Source of the DNA: a bacterium
GTDB lineage: Bacteria; Armatimonadota; Fimbriimonadia; Fimbriimonadales; JBAXQP01
DNA: 8,619 nt
Assembly (NCBI GenBank): GCA_037131655.1
Contig: JBAXQP010000105.1
Span: 1-8,619 of the forward strand
Direction of reading: 5' to 3'
Notes under the pieces: model-generated
Database searches by the model: none
Told to the model about the DNA's origin: nothing
Seen by the model: only the letters and a program-made list of their open reading frames with translations
Made by a program: the position numbers and the translations under genes
Part shown: one piece after another, positions 6,541-8,619 of the stretch
How positions within the stretch are numbered: the first letter of the stretch is position 1
Layout: each line of letters opens with the position of its first letter

Positions 6541-6568
6541 TTTAAGAAAGCATCACCTATCACCTTCC

Positions 6569-7219
6569 CTAAAAAAGGCTCAACTGATCCTCACCAGGGG
6601 GAACAGGAATTTCTTCGTTGGCTTTTGACCAGGCTTTGGCGATGTCTTCTACTAAGGCTTTATAGCCGGTTTGGTGGGGGTCACCCATTAGGCGCAGGAC
6701 GTAGGCTGGGTGGAGGGTCGCAATTACCGATTTGGCCCATTGGGATGTGAAAAATTGGCCGCGCTCGAGGGTGATTTTGAAGTTCTTGTGAATAATTGTA
6801 TTGGCTGAAGGGGAGCCTAAGCAAAGAATAACTTTGGGTTGAATAAGTTGTACTTGAGATTCAAGCCAAGGTCGGCAGGCGTCAATTTCCTCCTGTTCCG
6901 GGGGACGATTGCGCGCCCTGCCGTCTTCCATAAGAACAGGGCGGCATTTAACGATATTGGCGATATAAACATCGGGACGATGCAAACCATTTTCACGAAG
7001 CGCTCTATCTAATAACGCACCGGCGCGGCCTACAAATGGCCTCCCTGTCGCATCCTCTCGCTCGCCAGGGCCTTCGCCAATAAACATCAACTTCGCATGG
7101 GGATCACCCTCGCCGAATACCACAAACTTTCGGGTTTGGCTCAACTTACAGGCAGGACAAACGGACGCTCTTTTGGCGACTTCATTAAGAGTTGTTTGCC
7201 CGGGGTCCCTATCGCCCAC
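6569..7219 (-). CDS. Family 4 uracil-DNA glycosylase, [4Fe-4S] type
   Basis: This 216-residue enzyme removes uracil from DNA as the first step of base-excision repair. The fold signature is clear: GEGPGEREDATGRPFVGRAG at residues 48-67 (uracil pocket and water-activating loop), and HPAY at 170-173 (DNA-intercalation loop motif). Four cysteines expected to bind the iron-sulfur cluster are present: C21 and C24 (CPAC), C92 (KCRP) and C115. The C-terminus ends QLSLF, which matches the sliding-clamp-binding pentapeptide consensus and may tether the enzyme to the replication clamp. Length is usual for family 4. The start is GTG at 7219, inside the last codons of the HIT gene (11-base overlap). GAGGTGA at 7229-7223 serves as its ribosome-binding site (GAGG 6 bases before GTG), so translation is probably coupled to the HIT gene. 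I am confident of the family; the clamp contact is an inference from the motif. Confidence 0.93.
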   Translation of the reverse strand: MGDRDPGQTTLNEVAKRASVCPACKLSQTRKFVVFGEGDPHAKLMFIGEGPGEREDATGRPFVGRAGALLDRALRENGLHRPDVYIANIVKCRPVLMEDGRARNRPPEQEEIDACRPWLESQVQLIQPKVILCLGSPSANTIIHKNFKITLERGQFFTSQWAKSVIATLHPAYVLRLMGDPHQTGYKALVEDIAKAWSKANEEIPVPPGEDQLSLF

Positions 7220-7706
7220 AAATCACCTCATACTGCTCTTTCAATCGTTTATAGGTTGCTTCCAAGCTATCGGGGATCACGCGAATATCGGATATAACAG
7301 GCATAAAATTCGTATCGCCGCTCCATCGAGGTACCACATGCCAGTGAATATGCCCCTCAACTCCGGCTCCAGCAACACGGCCTAAGTTGACGCCGAGATT
7401 AAATCCATCTGGGTTATAAACTCCCTTCAAGACATTCACACTCATTCTGACCATCTGCTGAATATCCAACATCTCAGCATCATCGAGATCGTTCATGTCG
7501 GCAGAATGCTTAAAAGGAGCAACCATTAAATGTCCATTGCTGTAAGGAAACTTATTCAAGAGGATATAAGAATATGCGCTGCGGCAAAGGATTAGATGTT
7601 CCTCGTCACAATTTTCGGCCGGTTTTGTACAAAAAATACACCCTGTTGCCTTATCAGCAGATTCAATATATTCCAATCTCCACGGCGCCCATAATCTTTC
7701 CGGCAT
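7209..7706 (-). CDS. HIT-family nucleotide hydrolase/phosphorylase (Ap4A phosphorylase-like)
   Basis: This 165-residue cytoplasmic protein carries the histidine triad HIHWHVVPR at residues 119-127 (H119, H121, H123), with H123 expected to be the catalytic nucleophile. The N-terminus MPERLWAPWRLEYI and the CIFC pair at C23/C26 place it in the HIT subfamily that includes mycobacterial Ap4A phosphorylase (Rv2613c), and which often binds zinc. The likely role is to clear diadenosine polyphosphates or related nucleotides. The start was set at ATG 7706 because the family begins with this Leu-Trp-Ala-Pro-Trp segment and AAGGAG lies 6 bases upstream; a longer frame to 7778 exists but adds an unconserved leader. 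The stop overlaps the start of the uracil-DNA glycosylase gene, forming a two-gene operon. The exact substrate cannot be read from the sequence. Confidence 0.93.
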   Translation of the reverse strand: MPERLWAPWRLEYIESADKATGCIFCTKPAENCDEEHLILCRSAYSYILLNKFPYSNGHLMVAPFKHSADMNDLDDAEMLDIQQMVRMSVNVLKGVYNPDGFNLGVNLGRVAGAGVEGHIHWHVVPRWSGDTNFMPVISDIRVIPDSLEATYKRLKEQYEVICGR

Positions 7707-7712
7707 AGTAAT

Positions 7713-7718
7713 CTCCTT
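7713..7718 (-). promoter_or_regulatory. Ribosome-binding site that fixes the start of the HIT gene
   Basis: The minus strand reads AAGGAG, 6 bases before the ATG at 7706. No comparable site precedes the longer in-frame ATG at 7778, so this site decides the start. Confidence 0.8.
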
Positions 7719-7760
7719 GATTGCCAATCGTGACATATCTAAAAGCATAAAATCAACAAC

Positions 7761-7778
7761 GTGCAATTTGAATAGCAC
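7761..7778. promoter_or_regulatory. Imperfect 18-base palindrome between divergent genes, possible operator
   Basis: GTGCAATTTGAATAGCAC has 8-base arms with a single mismatch and a TG centre. It lies in the 159-base gap between the divergently transcribed HIT and ABC genes, where promoters for both must lie. A regulator dimer site is possible; no regulator gene is in view. Confidence 0.3.
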
Positions 7779-7850
7779 AATACAGTTTCTAATTACGAAT
7801 TTATTGCTAACCCCTGCTCGGTATCTCTAGTCTCTGCAAGCAAAATTGCC

Positions 7851-7856
7851 GATAAT
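7851..7856 (+). promoter_or_regulatory. Candidate -10 box just before the ABC transporter gene
   Basis: GATAAT lies 9 bases before the ATG at 7866. Transcription would start around 7863, giving a leader of only a few bases. The ATG has no Shine-Dalgarno sequence, which fits a leaderless message. No good -35 hexamer is seen. Confidence 0.3.
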
Positions 7857-7865
7857 TGCCTTGTT

Positions 7866-8619
7866 ATGAGTGAATATATTATTGATGTCCAAAATCTTAC
7901 TATCGAATACAAACCTTTCTGCGGCAAAAAGGTTCGCGCTGTCGACAATTTGTCATTCAAAATTGGCCCAGGCGAAGTAGTTGGCTTCCTCGGACCAAAC
8001 GGCGCAGGTAAATCCACGACGCTTCGCACCTTGATGGGATTTCAACATGCCAAGAGCGGCATAGCCACAGTGTTTGGCTTCCCTGCCGGTTCAGTCGAAG
8101 CAAAACGACGTGTCGGATTTCTTCCCGAAGTCGCACTCTATTATCCTTTTTTAACCGTTGCTGAAGTCCTGACGATGTACGGCCAGCTTCAAGGCTTACC
8201 GGGAACGATGCTGCGAATGGAAGTGAAAGAGCTTATCGAACGTGTCGGGCTTAAGGACAAAGCAACGACGCTTTGCAAGAGCCTATCAAAAGGCATGCTT
8301 CAGCGAGTTGGGATAGCGCAAGCCGTTCTCGGTAATCCTGAAATACTCATCCTCGATGAAGTCACCTCAGGACTCGATCCGGTCGGCCGACGTGATTTGA
8401 GAGAACTGCTTCAAGAAAAGCAGCGCTCTGGCACCACTATTTTCTTCTCTTCGCATGAACTTACCGAAGTCGAAATGTTATGCGACCGCATTATTCTCAT
8501 CAACAAAGGAAAGCTGGTCGAGGAGCGCACGATCGGTGATATTCGAGAAAAGCTTCAGAAGTTATATCTCAAGTTCCGTCCCGTCAACCAGGTTGTAGAA
8601 ATGAATGCTGAATGGAGCA
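7866..8619 (+). CDS. ABC-2 type transporter ATP-binding subunit, C-terminus outside the window
   Basis: 251 codons are visible from ATG 7866 to the right edge with no stop. The nucleotide-binding domain is complete: Walker A GPNGAGKST (residues 43-51), a Q-loop region GFLPE with Glu88 where Gln is more usual, the signature LSKGM (140-144) in place of LSGGQ, Walker B ILILDE (160-165) with catalytic Glu165, D-loop SGLDP (168-172), and H-loop H197 in SSHE. The LSKGMLQR signature and LPE Q-loop are typical of the NatA/CcmA/GldA-like ATPases of ABC-2 exporters, which pair with a separate membrane permease, so a permease gene is expected just beyond the window. The residue after the catalytic Glu is Val instead of the usual Pro. 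The start fits the family (IDVQNLTIEY begins at residue 6) but has no ribosome-binding site. It is divergent from the HIT operon. The substrate is unknown. Confidence 0.93.
   Translation, partial: MSEYIIDVQNLTIEYKPFCGKKVRAVDNLSFKIGPGEVVGFLGPNGAGKSTTLRTLMGFQHAKSGIATVFGFPAGSVEAKRRVGFLPEVALYYPFLTVAEVLTMYGQLQGLPGTMLRMEVKELIERVGLKDKATTLCKSLSKGMLQRVGIAQAVLGNPEILILDEVTSGLDPVGRRDLRELLQEKQRSGTTIFFSSHELTEVEMLCDRIILINKGKLVEERTIGDIREKLQKLYLKFRPVNQVVEMNAEWS

Larger units (their letters stand above)
6103..6568. other. Gene-free stretch carrying a cluster of small palindromic repeats
   Basis: This 466-base region lies between the start of the 154-residue gene and the end of the uracil-DNA glycosylase gene. 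I see no credible coding frame: short frames here are interrupted, lack ribosome-binding sites, and translate the repeats into Arg/Pro/Ser-rich strings. The content from 6233 to 6540 is almost entirely repeats, described separately. The promoter of the 154-residue gene should lie in 6103-6232, but no clear -35/-10 pair stands out. No strong intrinsic terminator for the glycosylase gene was found. Confidence 0.7.

Noticed and set aside
6454..6750. Plus-strand frame over the end of the glycosylase gene
   Set aside because: It begins in a repeat and runs antisense to the well-supported uracil-DNA glycosylase.
7707..7778. Upstream extension of the HIT gene to an ATG at 7778
   Set aside because: The extra 24 residues are not family-like, no ribosome-binding site precedes them, and AAGGAG sits correctly before the ATG at 7706.
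7793..8029. Minus-strand frame over the start of the ABC gene
   Set aside because: It is antisense to the Walker A region, where the plus-strand frame is unmistakably an ABC ATPase.

Overview
The window looks like a chromosomal segment of an uncultured-type Gram-negative bacterium with intermediate base composition. The Gram-negative call rests on three consecutive minus-strand genes that encode Sec-exported proteins, one of them an outer-membrane beta-barrel of the PorV/FadL-like kind. I cannot name the phylum. PorV-like barrels, Ig-repeat surface proteins and secreted caspase-like proteins occur together in several candidate phyla and relatives of Bacteroidetes, so any narrower assignment would be a guess.

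Layout, in the order of transcription on the minus strand. At 7706-6569 a HIT-family protein (Ap4A phosphorylase-like) and a family 4 uracil-DNA glycosylase overlap by 11 bases and are probably co-translated. At 6568-6103 there is a gene-free stretch with several small palindromic repeats. At 6102-5638 lies a 154-residue protein I do not recognise. At 5455-4640 lies a Cof-type HAD phosphatase with a GTG start. At 4469-1 there is a tight run of three exported proteins: a 718-residue protein made of seven Ig-like repeats, a PorV-like outer-membrane barrel, and a TPR plus proline-rich linker plus caspase-like (C14) protein cut off by the window edge. The only plus-strand gene begins at 7866, divergent from the HIT gene. 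It is the ATPase of an ABC-2 type exporter and is cut off by the right edge.

The most interesting part is the three-gene export cluster. A clan CD (caspase-fold) protein beside a PorV-like barrel and a long Ig-repeat surface protein recalls the PorU-PorV arrangement of type IX secretion, although the protease here is C14-like rather than C25-like and no type IX C-terminal sorting domain is obvious. The second point of interest is the repeat cluster at 6233-6484. It holds three related palindromic units with constant ends and variable inner stems, two of them in inverted orientation.

The other genes are ordinary housekeeping or accessory functions: nucleotide signalling clearance, base-excision repair, phosphatase and ABC export. 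No tRNA, rRNA, CRISPR array, transposase or phage gene was seen.
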